A stretch of DNA of 64,000 bases from the NCBI GenBank assembly GCA_021464415.1, contig CM038468.1, positions 2,232,001 to 2,296,000 of the forward strand, in the 5' to 3' direction. The DNA comes from Lonicera japonica (lineage: Eukaryota; Streptophyta; Magnoliopsida; Dipsacales; Caprifoliaceae). The position numbers and the translations under genes are program-made. Positions within the stretch are counted from its first letter, which is position 1. Each line of letters begins with the position of its first letter. Shown piece by piece: positions 43,722 through 56,045 of this stretch. The notes beneath the pieces were generated by a model. That model was not told where the DNA came from, ran no database searches, and worked only from the letters and a program-made list of their open reading frames with translations.

Positions 43722-45281
43722 TGTGAGAATCCGCAAATGCGACCCCCGGGTCTCGTCCCCATTCGCTGGGCGTCTGAAGCGTCGGAAGGGATCCCGTCGC
43801 TCCATTTGCTTGGAGTTGTTTTGATAATTCATATCGAGTGTCCCTACGTCTATTCTAGATGCAAGGGGGCTCGTTCAGAGTCGCCAGTACGTTTTACGAG
43901 AAAACGGACAAAAAGGTTGTGTAAGAGAAAAGGCTACAGATAAGCCTTTCTTTACACGTTTGTCTACGAAACCAGGATTTTATAGGGTTCGGGAACTATA
44001 TTACGGTTTGGGAAGGTGTTAAGCACCCATTCCGCCCTTTCGGTCTCTAGTGGTCTTATATGTTTATTCTATGTTGAAAAACTTGGATGCTTTTACTGAC
44101 AGTCTACTACTTTTCAAATGAAAACCCTAATTTCTGGGGGAAAACGGGAAAGGGATAGAAACCTTTGTGTTCCGAGATCCGATGTTTTTATTAAAAGATG
44201 TAAATACAAACAACAAAACCTTTTATTTTAAAAGAGTATCCCGTATTATTTCCTCAGATAATGACGGTTTTCTCGGGTTTTGACTACTTTCGTAAAAGTT
44301 CGGATTTCATAGTGGAACTAATTCAATGTGGAATTGGAACTCTTGAGGGGAGTTCTACCGGATGTATCACAATCTATGGGACAGATAGGATATACCGGGT
44401 TTTTTTATTCATAAGTAAGTTTTACCGGTCCGGGTTTTGAGAATGGGGTTTTATCCGAACGATAATGTACTTACTCTTCTGGTTTTGAAAATGGTTTTAT
44501 CAGGGTCTTTTGTTTTGAAAACGGTAGACTGTTTGTAATTTGGCAATAAGTTTATTCAAATAAAACGTGGACAAAATAACAGAAATAAAACAAGTACACA
44601 AATATTTAATGTTAAATACTAGAAGAGACTTTCTTTACCTTCCTGACGAGAATAATAATAACAAGAAAGAAAATATAATCCGGCGGAGAGATTTCCGGCG
44701 ATAATAATCTTTTCCTTCTTCAGATATTTCCGAGAATTCGATTCCAGATACGGGACACGTCGAGTGTCAGGAATGGATCCGATAATTCTTCAGAGATAAG
44801 ACGATAATATAGAATGCTTGATAAAATCAAACTAAAAAGCTAAGAATTTCCAGATTCAAGTTGCTGCCCTTGAACCCTTGGGGGTGTTGGCCTATTTATA
44901 CTGCTCGGGGAAGATTGTCGCGCGACATTTCCCTAAAAAGGGCAAGTGTCGCGCGACACTGTGATATGTCGCGCGACATTGTGTCCAATGTCGCGCGACA
45001 AACGGCTGAAGTGATGTTTCTGATAGACTGATGTGTCAGAGAGTGGATGGTCTGGTGCAGAGGGGGATTGTCGCGCGACATAGTGGGATTGTCGCGCGAC
45101 ATAGTGGGATTGTCGCGCGACAATGTGATATGTCGTGCGACAATCTCTCTAAAAAACATGTTTGTTGGCCGACAAACCCTCCTGGTGTAGTTTCGGGTGC
45201 TCGGGTGGGTCCTGGACCCAAAGCAGTAGTTTTCGAAGGTCGTTAGGGTTCTTGCGGGGGTCACGGATCGGGGTGTCTACA
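43722..45281 (-). repeat. 5' LTR of E2 (type A)
   Basis: Nearly the same as the 3' LTR at 32121. It has the TATA box TATAAATA at 44893-44900 and eight palindromes between about 44915 and 45142, one more than the 3' copy, the extra unit being about 21 bp (near 44978-44999). Confidence 0.95.
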
Positions 45282-45286
45282 ATATT

Positions 45287-46477
45287 AGAATTTAATTAAA
45301 CCACATAAACTTTATTCTCGATAAAAACATGTACTTCTTTATGGATGAGAATAAAACTACTAACTAAGTAGTTTGAAATAAATAATAATTATAGTGTGAC
45401 ATTAAATGCAAAAAAAAATGCCCAAAATATATATTTACATAAGTTTATTTTACAAAAGCATATAAAAAAATTACACCACAAAAGATCCGAAGATTGGATC
45501 AACAACAACTATCCTCCGTCTTGAAATTTTTTATATAATCTTATATTTAAAATGGATATTGTTTTATAGATATTGATTAGTATATTTCAAAAATATAAAA
45601 TTTTGATTTTTTTGCTTTAAAAGTTCTAACATTTTAATTTATGAGGGAAAACTAATTGAAAGACTCCTTAATGTGATTTTGTAATAAAATATTCTATTTA
45701 TCACGGGTCAAGGTCTATAGTAAAGTCTTTACTAGCTATAAATTAAGCATCAATCAATTTGGGTGAAACTTCTTGCAGAAAATGTTAAAATTTCTTGTCC
45801 TCACACGCTATTGGTCTAGATTGAGACTTACGGAATTTTCTTTTGGAAATTAAAGTTTCTTTAAATTAAATGGTCTGTTTTGTTTTTGAATACTTGTTTT
45901 GTATACGAATGAGGTGAAATTAACAATTTATGTATAAATACACATGAAAAAATTGATTCTTTTTTTAGGGGCTAGGAATATGTTTAGTGTCATGCAAAAT
46001 ATCCTTACTGACCTTGGTCTGAAAAAATTAGATTTCACAAAAAATCATAAAGGTAATAGACCAACTCACCAAATCACTTTTCACATTTTTCAACCCCCAT
46101 TAATTTCTTTTTTCGATCATATTCCAATTTTGAAATCAAACGTGCCCTTGTAGAATAAATTGAAACATTACGGCTAACAGTTATGCAATTACATAACAAC
46201 TTTCTCCCTCTATATGCATGTGCATGTGTAGTATTATTATGACTAAATACTCATGCACACCTTATGCTTGTGCGCACATTCCCTTTTTATTCACATGAAT
46301 TTAACTTAAAGCGAAAAATAATTAATTAATAAATGATTGGCAAGGCGTATCTTTCTCATTTCAGCCCTTAAATAATATTTGTATCTTCTAAATCCCAATT
46401 ATATGTCATAACAGCCAATTATAGGGGCATGGCCCCAAATTGGAAATGTGCAGATGAAACAAAGAATTTTAAGCATT
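45287..46477. other. AT-rich host DNA between E2 and the copia tandem
   Basis: No coding domain. The stretch 45790-46150 repeats that at about 31370-31810 at a diverged level, including GGTCTAGATTGAGACTT, ATTAACAATT...TATAAATA and CCAACTCACCAAATC. Otherwise only AT-rich runs. Confidence 0.6.
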
Positions 46478-46482
46478 GCATC

Positions 46483-48174
46483 TGTTGACCTTGAAGGTCT
46501 TAATCTTATTTTGATAATAACAATAAATCAATCATGTGTAATTTAACATGTTCTTGATATAAGATTATAGATTTCTTATTTGGAAAATCAAGAATAGCAT
46601 GATTGCTCAAAGGAAGTTTGACAAGGATCATTCAATCAATATCCGATCAAGTCAACGAAGCATTGAACTAAAACCGATCTATCCGAATCAAGATCATTCT
46701 TTTACAAGCGTTGGACAAGACAAGAAGATCAATCTCATCACTGACAAGCTAGCAATGCATTTCATGAAGCACAAAAGATTAAGGATCATATGCTAAAGCT
46801 TCAAGTGAAAAGCTTCAAGTGAAGAATCAATTTGAAGAAACAAATCGAAGCATTCGAAGACTCGCCTATTCGGTAATTGAGTGTTTGCTTAGGATTAATG
46901 TAAAGTTTCTTAATTGATTGATTATATAGATCAAACATAAACTTGCATCATAGTTAGATTGATCAAAACCAAGTTTGAATCAAAATCATTTCAAAACATC
47001 ATTATTATAAAAATCGGTTTTGAAATAAATTCATATTAATTTTAAATAATCATATTTTAAGCTATAATAAAAATAAGTATCTTAGAAACATATCTTTGAG
47101 GTTCAAAAATCATTAGAATTTTATTTGGAACAAAATTGTTAAATTGCAAAAATATTTTTTATTTTACATTTAAAATTCGCTCAATTTTTGCCCAGTTTTG
47201 ATCTAACGGTAAACTGGAGGCCTTCCAGAACTCCGATCATTTTGAAATTTTTACAGTAGTTAGACAACATCTCCTGGCAATTGTGACTAAAATTTGAGCA
47301 TGATCCAACGGTCTATTTGGGAGAAATTAACAAAAAAATTTTGAATTTTTTTGTCAAAACTAGCTGTTGGAAAGTTTGAAAATGTACACCTTGGAGCCAA
47401 AACCTCTCTTAATCATCCCCAACGGCCATATGGTTTTGCAAGCTATAAATATGAGGTCTTAGACATGTTATAACACACTTGAATCATTCTACAAACTTAT
47501 TTTACATATATACAAAGTTATTCAAGTATTCAATTCATTTTATTGATCAAATTCTTCATTTTTGAGCTATATACTTTGATCAATTTTGATATCTCTAGTG
47601 TGAGCTTCAAATTGTATTCTTTACACACTTGAGAGAGTTATTGTAAATTGGTGTGAATCATCAAACAATTTTGTATTCAATTGTGAGAGGTAAATCTCAT
47701 AGGAAAAACAAGAAGGTAAATTCTTGTTTAGAAATTGTGAAAGGTAAATTTCACAAGATTAGCAAGAGAGTATCTTGTGAGAGTATTGTGGTGTAGCAAT
47801 ACTTGTAGAGTGTGTGAGACAACACTTGTAAAGGTTTGATCTTCACCCGGAAGGAGATCGGTTATAGTGGAAATTCTCGGGGAACTAACCGAGCGCGGAG
47901 TAGGGGGAACAAGCCGAACCGTGTGGACAAAAAATCTTCGACTTCAAATTGGTTCAATCTTTCTTACTCAATCTCTTTATTATTGATTGTTTAAATTGTT
48001 TGAGATTGCTTAATTATTTGCTCTTGTGCTTGACTGTTTATTTGCTTACATTCCTTGATAAATTTGTTTAGTAAATTGTTTTACTTAAACATTTTCGAAA
48101 AGTTTTTAAATTCCGCATTAAGTTTCAAAATACCTATTCACCCCCCCCCCCTCTAGGGTATTTTTCGACCAACA
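46483..48174 (+). repeat. Copia LTR 1
   Basis: It begins TGTTGACCTTGAAGG and ends TTTTTCGACCAACA; 1,692 bp. A C run lies just before the end (48141-48151). A TATA-like CTATAAATATG is at about 47442-47452. Confidence 0.93.
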
Positions 48175-48176
48175 AT

Positions 48177-48187
48177 TGGTATCAGAG
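48177..48187 (+). promoter_or_regulatory. Primer-binding site, copia unit 1
   Basis: TGGTATCAGAG, complementary to the 3' end of initiator methionine tRNA, two bases after the LTR. This is the usual site of plant copia elements. The same site is at 51370-51380 in unit 2. Confidence 0.93.
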
Positions 48188-48230
48188 GTTGTACTCTTGT
48201 TTTGATTTAACAATCTTAGAGTTTACGATC

Positions 48231-49334
48231 ATGTCATATTATCAAGGAACCGGCCTTTCCGAAGGTGCTTCTACTTATAGACCACCATTGTTTGATGGCA
48301 TAAACTATAGCTATTGGAAAAATAGAATGTGTACATTTTTACAAGCTAATGATTTTGAACAATGGAAGGTTACACTTATTGGACCTTATGAAATTACAAA
48401 AATTGACGAAATGGGAAATGTTATTCCCAAGTCTATATCCGAATACAATGAGCATGATATTAGAAAAATTCAATTCAATGCTAAAGCTTTAAATTCATTA
48501 CATTGTGCTTTGACTATGGATGAATACAACAAAATCTCTAGTTGCAAAACGGCAAAAGAGATTTGGGATAAGCTTGAGGTTACCTATGAAGGAACCTCAC
48601 AAGTGAAGGAGGACAATATTAATATTCTTGTCCATGATTATGAATTGTTTAAAATGGAGCCTAACGAATCACTTGCTTCCATGTATAGTCGATTTTCTAT
48701 TCTCACTAACGCTTTGGACCTTCTTGGCAAGGTATACTCTAATGAAGAGAAAATTCGAAAAATTCTTAGGATTCTTCCAACGAAATGGAGACCTAAGGTG
48801 ACGGCAATTCAAGAAGCTAAGAATCTCAAAACTCTTAGCATGGATGAGCTCTTGGGTTCTCTTAAAATCCATGAGAAGGAGTTGCAAAGAGAAGAAGGAG
48901 GAGAGAAAGTAAATCCAATGACAATATGGTATCATAGCTCAACTAAAAGAGATGGAGACATGGCACTTCTCTTTAGAAAATTTGAGAAATTCCTAGCAAA
49001 GAAGAAGTACTCCCAAGGGAAGATCGACAACAATCCCTCATCCTCAAATAATGATAGATCAACTCATCCTAAAGTTGATAATGAGGAAAGGAAGTGCTTT
49101 CATTGTCAAAAATCGGGACATTACAAATCAAATTGTCCGGTTAGAAAAAAGGAGAAAAGAGAGAAGAAAGCAAAGAGGGAAGAGCTATACAAAAGATTAA
49201 AAGATGCTCTCAAAGGGCATTCAAGCGAATCGGATGAATACGAATCCGATATTGAGTCAAGCGATGAGGAGGTGGCACACCTTTGCCTTATGGCAAAAGA
49301 TGGAGAGGCATACACACCTTGGCCTCATAGATGA
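48231..49334 (+). CDS. gag: Copia gag protein, unit 1 (367 aa)
   Basis: The capsid/nucleocapsid protein. I choose the ATG at 48231 (MSYYQGTG) because the earlier one at 48189 lies two bases after the primer-binding site and adds 14 residues not typical of copia gag. The N-terminal half is the UBN2/gag-polypeptide type (FDGINYSYWKNRM, then KEIWDKLEVTYEGTSQVKE). A CCHC zinc knuckle CFHCQKSGHYKSNCP lies at about residues 284-298, followed by a basic stretch and an acidic Ser/Glu tail (SSDEEVAHLCLMA). In complete elements the frame continues into protease; here it stops at TAG... the coding region ends at 49334 and no pol follows. Confidence 0.92.
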   Translation: MSYYQGTGLSEGASTYRPPLFDGINYSYWKNRMCTFLQANDFEQWKVTLIGPYEITKIDEMGNVIPKSISEYNEHDIRKIQFNAKALNSLHCALTMDEYNKISSCKTAKEIWDKLEVTYEGTSQVKEDNINILVHDYELFKMEPNESLASMYSRFSILTNALDLLGKVYSNEEKIRKILRILPTKWRPKVTAIQEAKNLKTLSMDELLGSLKIHEKELQREEGGEKVNPMTIWYHSSTKRDGDMALLFRKFEKFLAKKKYSQGKIDNNPSSSNNDRSTHPKVDNEERKCFHCQKSGHYKSNCPVRKKEKREKKAKREELYKRLKDALKGHSSESDEYESDIESSDEEVAHLCLMAKDGEAYTPWPHR

Positions 49335-49676
49335 ACCACTCTTGGAGTTACCATTTTCTCTCCGTGGCCTTGATCCCTTTTTGATGTTGCCATAAGGGGA
49401 GAAAATGTGTGTTGGTGGCAATCAATGTTGGTAAGACTATTAAATGCTTTATGTCTTTAACATTGATAATTGTTTTCTTTTGAAAAACTTATTTGAGATC
49501 AAAAATTATTTTATTGGTTTTAAAACTATCTCAAATACATGCAATGTTTTTTACAAATCATTTATTTTATCTATGCATAAATTGAGGGGGGAGCATATTT
49601 CAATTATTCATATGCTATTTATGCTTGTTATTGTAAACACACATTAATTTATTGTCATCATCAAAAAGGGGGAGAT
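49335..49676 (+). other. Post-gag region and PPT, copia unit 1
   Basis: Non-coding, 342 bp, ending in the polypurine tract AAAAAGGGGGAGA (49663-49675) directly before LTR 2. It takes the place of the entire pol gene. Confidence 0.88.
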
Positions 49677-51367
49677 TGTTGACCTTGAAGGTCTTAATCT
49701 TATTTTGATAATAACAATAAATCAATCATGTGTAATTTAACATGTTCTTGATATAAGATTATAGATTTCTTATTTGGAAAATCAAGAATAGCATGATTGC
49801 TCAAAGGAAGTTTGACAAGGATCATTCAATCAATATCCGATCAAGTCAACGAAGCATTGAACTAAAACCGATCTATCCGAATCAAGATCATTCTTTTACA
49901 AGCGTTGGACAAGACAAGAAGATCAATCTCATCACTGACAAGCTAGCAATGCATTTCATGAAGCACAAAAGATTAAGGATCATATGCTAAAGCTTCAAGT
50001 GAAAAGCTTCAAGTGAAGAATCAATTTGAAGAAACAAATCGAAGCATTCGAAGACTCGCCTATTCGGTAATTGAGTGTTTGCTTAGGATTAATGTAAAGT
50101 TTCTTAATTGATTGATTATATAGATCAAACATAAACTTGCATCATAGTTAGATTGATCAAAACCAAGTTTGAATCAAAATCATTTCAAAACATCATTATT
50201 ATAAAAATCGGTTTTGAAATAAATTCATATTAATTTTAAATAATCATATTTTAAGCTATAATAAAAATAGGTATCTTAGAAACATATCTTTGAGGTTCAA
50301 AAATCATTAGAATTTTATTTGGAACAAAATTGTTAAATTGCAAAAATATTTTTTATTTTACATTTAAAATTCGCTCAATTTTTGCCCAGTTTTGATCTAA
50401 CGGTAAACTGGAGGCCTTCCAGAACTCCGATCATTTTGAAATTTTTACAGTAGTTAGACAACATCTCCTGGCAATTGTGACTAAAATTTGAGCATGATCC
50501 AACGGTCTATTTGGGAGAAATTAACAAAAAAATTTTGAATTTTTTTGTCAAAACTAGCTGTTGGAAAGTTTGAAAATGTACACCTTGGAGCCAAAACCTC
50601 TCTTAATCATCCCCAACGGCCATATGGTTTTGCAAGCTATAAATATGAGGTCTTAGAGATGTTATAACACACTTGAATCATTCTACAAACTTATTTTACA
50701 TATATACAAAGTTATTCAAGTATTCAATTCATTTTATTGATCAAATTCTTCATTTTTGAGCTATATACTTTGATCAATTTTGATATCTCTAGTGTGAGCT
50801 TCAAATTGTATTCTTTACACACTTGAGAGAGTTATTGTAAATTGGTGTGAATCATCAAACAATTTTGTATTCAATTGTGAGAGGTAAATCTCATAGGAAA
50901 AACAAGAAGGTAAATTCTTGTTTAGAAATTGTGAAAGGTAAATTTCACAAGATTAGCAAGAGAGTATCTTGTGAGAGTATTTTGGTGTAGCAATACTTGT
51001 AGAGTGTGTGAGACAACACTTGTAAAGGTTTGATCTTCACCCGGAAGGAGATCGGTTATAGTGGAAATTCTCGGGGAACTAACCGAGCGCGGAGTAGGGG
51101 GAACAAGCCGAACCGTGTGGACAAAAAATCTTCGACTTCAAATTGGTTCAATCTTTCTTACTCAATCTCTTTATTATTGATTGTTTAAATTGTTTGAGAT
51201 TGCTTAATTATTTGCTCTTGTGCTTGACTGTTTATTTGCTTACATTCCTTGATAAATTTGTTTAGTAAATTGTTTTACTTAAACATTTTCGAAAAGTTTT
51301 TAAATTCCGCATTAAGTTTCAAAATACCTATTCACCCCCCCCCCTCTAGGGTATTTTTCGACCAACA
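49677..51367 (+). repeat. Copia LTR 2 (central)
   Basis: 1,691 bp, same ends as LTR 1; a handful of substitutions (for example AATAGGTATC against AATAAGTATC, TTAGAGATG against TTAGACATG). It serves as 3' LTR of unit 1 and 5' LTR of unit 2 and has no target duplication of its own. Confidence 0.93.
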
Positions 51368-51423
51368 ATTGGTATCAGAGGTTGTACTCTTGTTTTGATT
51401 TAACAATCTTAGAGTTTACGATC

Positions 51424-52527
51424 ATGTCATATTATCAAGGAACCGGCCTTTCCGAAGGTGCTTCTACTTATAGACCACCATTGTTTGATGGCATAAACTA
51501 TAGCTATTGGAAAAATAGAATGTGTACATTTTTACAAGCTAATGATTTTGAACAATGGAAGGTTACACTTATTGGACCTTATGAAATTACAAAAATTGAC
51601 GAAATGGGAAATGTTATTCCCAAGTCTATATCCGAATACAATGAGCATGATATTAGAAAAATTCAATTCAATGCTAAAGCTTTAAATTCATTACATTGTG
51701 CTTTGACTATGGATGAATACAACAAAATCTCTAGTTGCAAAACGGCAAAAGAGATTTGGGATAAGCTTGAGGTTACCTATGAAGGAACCTCACAAGTGAA
51801 GGAGGACAATATTAATATTCTTGTCCATGATTATGAATTGTTTAAAATGGAGCCTAACGAATCACTTGCTTCCATGTATAGTCGATTTTCTATTCTCACT
51901 AACGCTTTGGACCTTCTTGGCAAGGTATACTCTAATGAAGAGAAAATTCGAAAAATTCTTAGGATTCTTCCAACGAAATGGAGACCTAAGGTGACGGCAA
52001 TTCAAGAAGCTAAGAATCTCAAAACTCTTAGCATGGATGAGCTCTTGGGTTCTCTTAAAATCCATGAGAAGGAGTTGCAAAGAGAAGAAGGAGGAGAGAA
52101 AGTAAATCCAATGACAATATGGTATCATAGCTCAACTAAAAGAGATGGAGACATGGCACTTCTCTTTAGAAAATTTGAGAAATTCCTAGCAAAGAAGAAG
52201 TACTCCCAAGGGAAGATCGACAACAATCCCTCATCCTCAAATAATGATAGATCAACTCATCCTAAAGTTGATAATGAGGAAAGGAAGTGCTTTCATTGTC
52301 AAAAATCGGGACATTACAAATCAAATTGTCCGGTTAGAAAAAAGGAGAAAAGAGAGAAGAAAGCAAAGAGGGAAGAGCTATACAAAAGATTAAAAGATGC
52401 TCTCAAAGGGCATTCAAGCGAATCGGATGAATACGAATCCGATATTGAGTCAAGCGATGAGGAGGTGGCACACCTTTGCCTTATGGCAAAAGATGGAGAG
52501 GCATACACACCTTGGCCTCATAGATGA
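51424..52527 (+). CDS. gag: Copia gag protein, unit 2 (367 aa)
   Basis: The protein is the same as unit 1 residue for residue. Start at 51424 for the reason given for unit 1; primer-binding site at 51370-51380. Same UBN2-type domain and CCHC knuckle (CFHCQKSGHYKSNCP). Complete identity of the two frames, while the LTRs show several changes, points to a very recent duplication of the unit or to strong constraint on gag. Confidence 0.92.
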   Translation: MSYYQGTGLSEGASTYRPPLFDGINYSYWKNRMCTFLQANDFEQWKVTLIGPYEITKIDEMGNVIPKSISEYNEHDIRKIQFNAKALNSLHCALTMDEYNKISSCKTAKEIWDKLEVTYEGTSQVKEDNINILVHDYELFKMEPNESLASMYSRFSILTNALDLLGKVYSNEEKIRKILRILPTKWRPKVTAIQEAKNLKTLSMDELLGSLKIHEKELQREEGGEKVNPMTIWYHSSTKRDGDMALLFRKFEKFLAKKKYSQGKIDNNPSSSNNDRSTHPKVDNEERKCFHCQKSGHYKSNCPVRKKEKREKKAKREELYKRLKDALKGHSSESDEYESDIESSDEEVAHLCLMAKDGEAYTPWPHR

Positions 52528-52869
52528 ACCACTCTTGGAGTTACCATTTTCTCTCCGTGGCCTTGATCCCTTTTTGATGTTGCCATAAGGGGAGAAAATG
52601 TGTGTTGGTGGCAATCAATGTTGGTAAGACTATTAAATGCTTTATGTCTTTAACATTGATAATTGTTTTCTTTTGAAAAACTTATTTGAGATCAAAAATT
52701 ATTTTATTGGTTTTAAAACTATCTCAAATACATGCAATGTTTTTTACAAATCATTTATTTTATCTATGCATAAATTGAGGGGGGAGCATATTTCAATTAT
52801 TCATATGCTATTTATGCTTGTTATTGTAAACACACATTAATTTATTGTCATCATCAAAAAGGGGGAGAT
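52528..52869 (+). other. Post-gag region and PPT, copia unit 2
   Basis: Matches 49335-49676; PPT AAAAAGGGGGAGA at 52856-52868 before LTR 3. No pol. Confidence 0.88.
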
Positions 52870-54557
52870 TGTTGACCTTGAAGGTCTTAATCTTATTTTG
52901 ATAATAACAATAAATCAATCATGTGTAATTTAACATGTTCTTGATATAAGATTATAGATTTCTTATTTGGAAAATCAAGAATAGCATGATTGCTCAAAGG
53001 AAGTTTGACAAGGATCATTCAATCAATATCCGATCAAGTCAACGAAGCATTGAACTAAAACCGATCTATCCGAATCAAGATCATTCTTTTACAAGCGTTG
53101 GACAAGACAAGAAGATCAATCTCATCACTGACAAGCTAGCAATGCATTTCATGAAGCACAAAAGATTAAGGATCATATGCTAAAGCTTCAAGTGAAAAGC
53201 TTCAAGTGAAGAATCAATTTGAAGAAACAAATCGAAGCATTCGAAGACTCGCCTATTCGGTAATTGAGTGTTTGCTTAGGATTAATGTAAAGTTTCTTAA
53301 TTGATTGATTATATAGATCAAACATAAACTTGCATCATAGTTAGATTGATCAAAACCAAGTTTGAATCAAAATCATTTCAAAACATCATTATTATAAAAA
53401 TCGGTTTTGAAATAAATTCATATTAATTTTAAATAATCATATTTTAAGCTATAATAAAAATAGGTATCTTAGAAACATATCTTTGAGGTTCAAAAATCAT
53501 TAGAATTTTATTTGGAACAAAATTGTTAAATTGCAAAAATATTTTTTATTTTACATTTAAAATTCGCTCAATTTTTGCCCAGTTTTGATCTAACGGTAAA
53601 CTGGAGGCCTTCCAGAACTCCGATCATTTTGAAATTTTTACAGTAGTTATACAACATCTCCTGGCAATTGTGACTAAAATTTGAGCATGATCCAACGGTC
53701 TATTTGGGAGAAATTAACAAAACAATTTTGAATTTTTTTGTCAAAACTAGCTGTTGGAAAGTTTGAAAATGTACACCTTGGAGCCAAAACCTCTCTTAAT
53801 CATCCCCAACGGCCATATGGTTTTGCAAGCTATAAATATGAGGTCTTAGACATGTTATAACACACTTGAATCATTCTACAAACTTATTTTACATATATAC
53901 AAAGTTATTCAAGTATTCAATTCATTTTATTGATCAAATTCTTCATTTTTGAGCTATATACTTTGATCAATTTTGATATCTCTAGTGTGAGCTTCAAATT
54001 GTATTCTTTACACACTTGAGAGAGTTATTGTAAATTGGTGTGAATCATCAAACAATTTTGTATTCAATTGTGAGAGGTAAATCTCATAGGAAAAACAAGA
54101 AGGTAAATTCTTGTTTAGAAATTGTGAAAGGTAAATTTCACAAGATTAGCAAGAGAGTATCTTGTGAGAGTATTGTGGTGTAGCAATACTTGTAGAGTGT
54201 GTGAGACAACACTTGTAAAGGTTTGATCTTCACCCGGAAGGAGATCGGTTATAGTGGAAATTCTCGGGGAACTAACCGAGCGCGGAGTAGGGGGAACAAG
54301 CCGAACCGTGTGGACAAAAAATCTTCGACTTCAAATTGGTTCAATCTTTCTTACTCAATCTCTTTATTATTGATTGTTTAAATTGTTTGAGATTGCTTAA
54401 TTATTTGCTCTTGTGCTTGATTGTTTATTTGCTTACATTCCTTGATAAATTTGTTTAGTAAATTGTTTTACTTAAACATTTTCGAAAAGTTTTTAAATTC
54501 CGCATTAAGTTTCAAAATCCCTATTCACCCCCCCTCTAGGGTATTTTTCGACCAACA
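52870..54557 (+). repeat. Copia LTR 3
   Basis: 1,688 bp, with a shorter C run (about 54528-54533) and single-base changes such as AGTTATACAAC. Followed by the GCATC duplication. Confidence 0.93.
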
Positions 54558-54562
54558 GCATC

Positions 54563-55407
54563 CAATAACTTAAAGTTGCCTGGCAAATTAATTGTCATAT
54601 CTATATAACAAGGGGTGATCGTTTTTGAATTTTAAAAATTTATACTATAAAAGATAAAAGTTTGTGTAGCTGAGATTGTAAGATATTTTTTCAACACTAA
54701 AAAATACATTTGGCATGAGTTCCAACTAGTTGGTTTCAACTACCAATAAAGTTGTGAGTTACTTTTGAATTGCCTATTTAAGCCTGTAGTCTTCTTCTTT
54801 TTTGAAAAATTAATTTGTGTGCAATATATATTCGAACCTTAAATGTTTTACAAGTAAATATACCAACCCACCAAGTCACTTATAATTTATGTTATATAAT
54901 AGCTCAAATTAGATATATTTATCCTAGTCACACACGCATCTCATATGCAATTTAGCCTAATGATTATAAATATAAAAGGCATATTGTATTTAAAATAAGC
55001 CGTGTAGTAAGCTTAAGAGTATAACACCATTTGTTGAAGTGAAAAGCTTCCCCTTGTTCAATTCGAAAATTATTTTAGGTTTAGAGTTGTAAACGTTTAT
55101 AGAGTTATTAATAATTTACCCCCTTAAAGTTTATTCGCTTTTGCATTCTCATTCATGAAATTCATTTTGCATAACGCCCCTTCTTAAAGTCTACTGTTGT
55201 TTTCACTTTAGTTCGAAACCCCACTCACCATTAGGTTTTTGGATGGAAAAGACCATGTGCGTTGCACGTGAGTACTGTAGCGGGGTAAACGGTCAAGCCA
55301 CTATAATGCTCCCATATAAGCTTGTTTTAAGAACAAATGAGGGCACTATTAAAGTTTGGAGTTGGAAAGTGAACAGTGTAAAACATTATTGGCAAGTGAA
55401 GGGAAAT
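54563..55407. other. AT-rich host DNA with inverted copy of repeat R
   Basis: 54563-55019 shows no recognisable feature. From about 55020 to 55400 the sequence is homologous to the reverse complement of the tandem repeat at 59081-59890 (for example AAAGTTTATT...TTTTGCATTCTCATTCATGA). A 64-codon open frame at 55243 lies inside this repeat and is not a gene. Confidence 0.6.
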
Positions 55408-56045
55408 TTAGGAGGGTGTATTCAATTCAGATTTTAAAAGATTTTAACTAACTTATTGAAATCTCTGGATTATGTCAAGTCCATGAATTGTTTTAAATTC
55501 TTCTAGAATCTGACAGATTTTAATGTATAAATTATTTTGGATTTATGTAAATTTTAATAAGTCGGTGGATTTTTGAAGATTTTAATAAGTCCATCAAAAA
55601 AACAAAAAATCAAAAGACAAACAATAAAATAAATTAATTACAAGTTTAAAGTAACATTATTAAAAATGTAAAGACAATTAGCGAAATACATTACAAAAAT
55701 TTATACTACTCCATTCAAACATCATTATAATTATTATAACCCTCTTCATTCTTATTGTTGTTCTCTTGATTTTCATTCTCATTATTTTATAGCCACCTAT
55801 TTACTTAAAAAATTCAAGGCGACAAAAATTCATAAAATGGAAGAAAAAATTAAAAGGGGCAACATATCTATAGTTTCGGAACAATATTACTAATTGGATA
55901 ATTAAAATTTTGAAAGTACCCGTATCTAAACAAAAAAATGCTTAATTAGATAGAGTGAATGAATTACAAGGATTTAAATAAATTATAGAGACGAAGAAAA
56001 AATAATACATAGAATTTGAGAAAAAAAGAGTGATTAATCCAAAAT

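Larger units (their letters stand above)
32121..45281 (-). mobile_element. Complete insertion of Tat/Ogre-like element E2 (duplicated pol, no integrase)
   Basis: E2 is 13,161 bp with two type-A LTRs (1,540 and 1,560 bp), a primer-binding site, a PPT and the target duplication ATATT at 32116-32120 and 45282-45286. Its LTRs differ by roughly 20 substitutions by eye plus one palindrome unit, so the insertion is young. It has the same double-pol layout as H but lacks the whole integrase (junction at 34393/34394) and a stretch between aRNase H 1 and protease 2 (junction at 37670-37690), so it is non-autonomous. Confidence 0.95.
46483..54557 (+). mobile_element. Gag-only Ty1/copia tandem: LTR-gag-LTR-gag-LTR
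   Basis: Three near-identical LTRs (46483-48174, 49677-51367, 52870-54557) alternate with two 1.5-kb internal regions, with a period of 3,193-3,194 bp. The target duplication GCATC occurs only at the outer ends (46478-46482 and 54558-54562), so the whole 8.07-kb array is one insertion site. Both internal regions have a tRNA-iMet type primer-binding site and a PPT and only a gag frame. Gag-only LTR elements of this kind are known in plants (TR-GAG); they need copia pol in trans. Confidence 0.95.

Noticed and set aside
46599..46796. 65-codon open frame repeated in each copia LTR
   Set aside because: Lies within the LTR, present three times only because the LTR is; no known domain.
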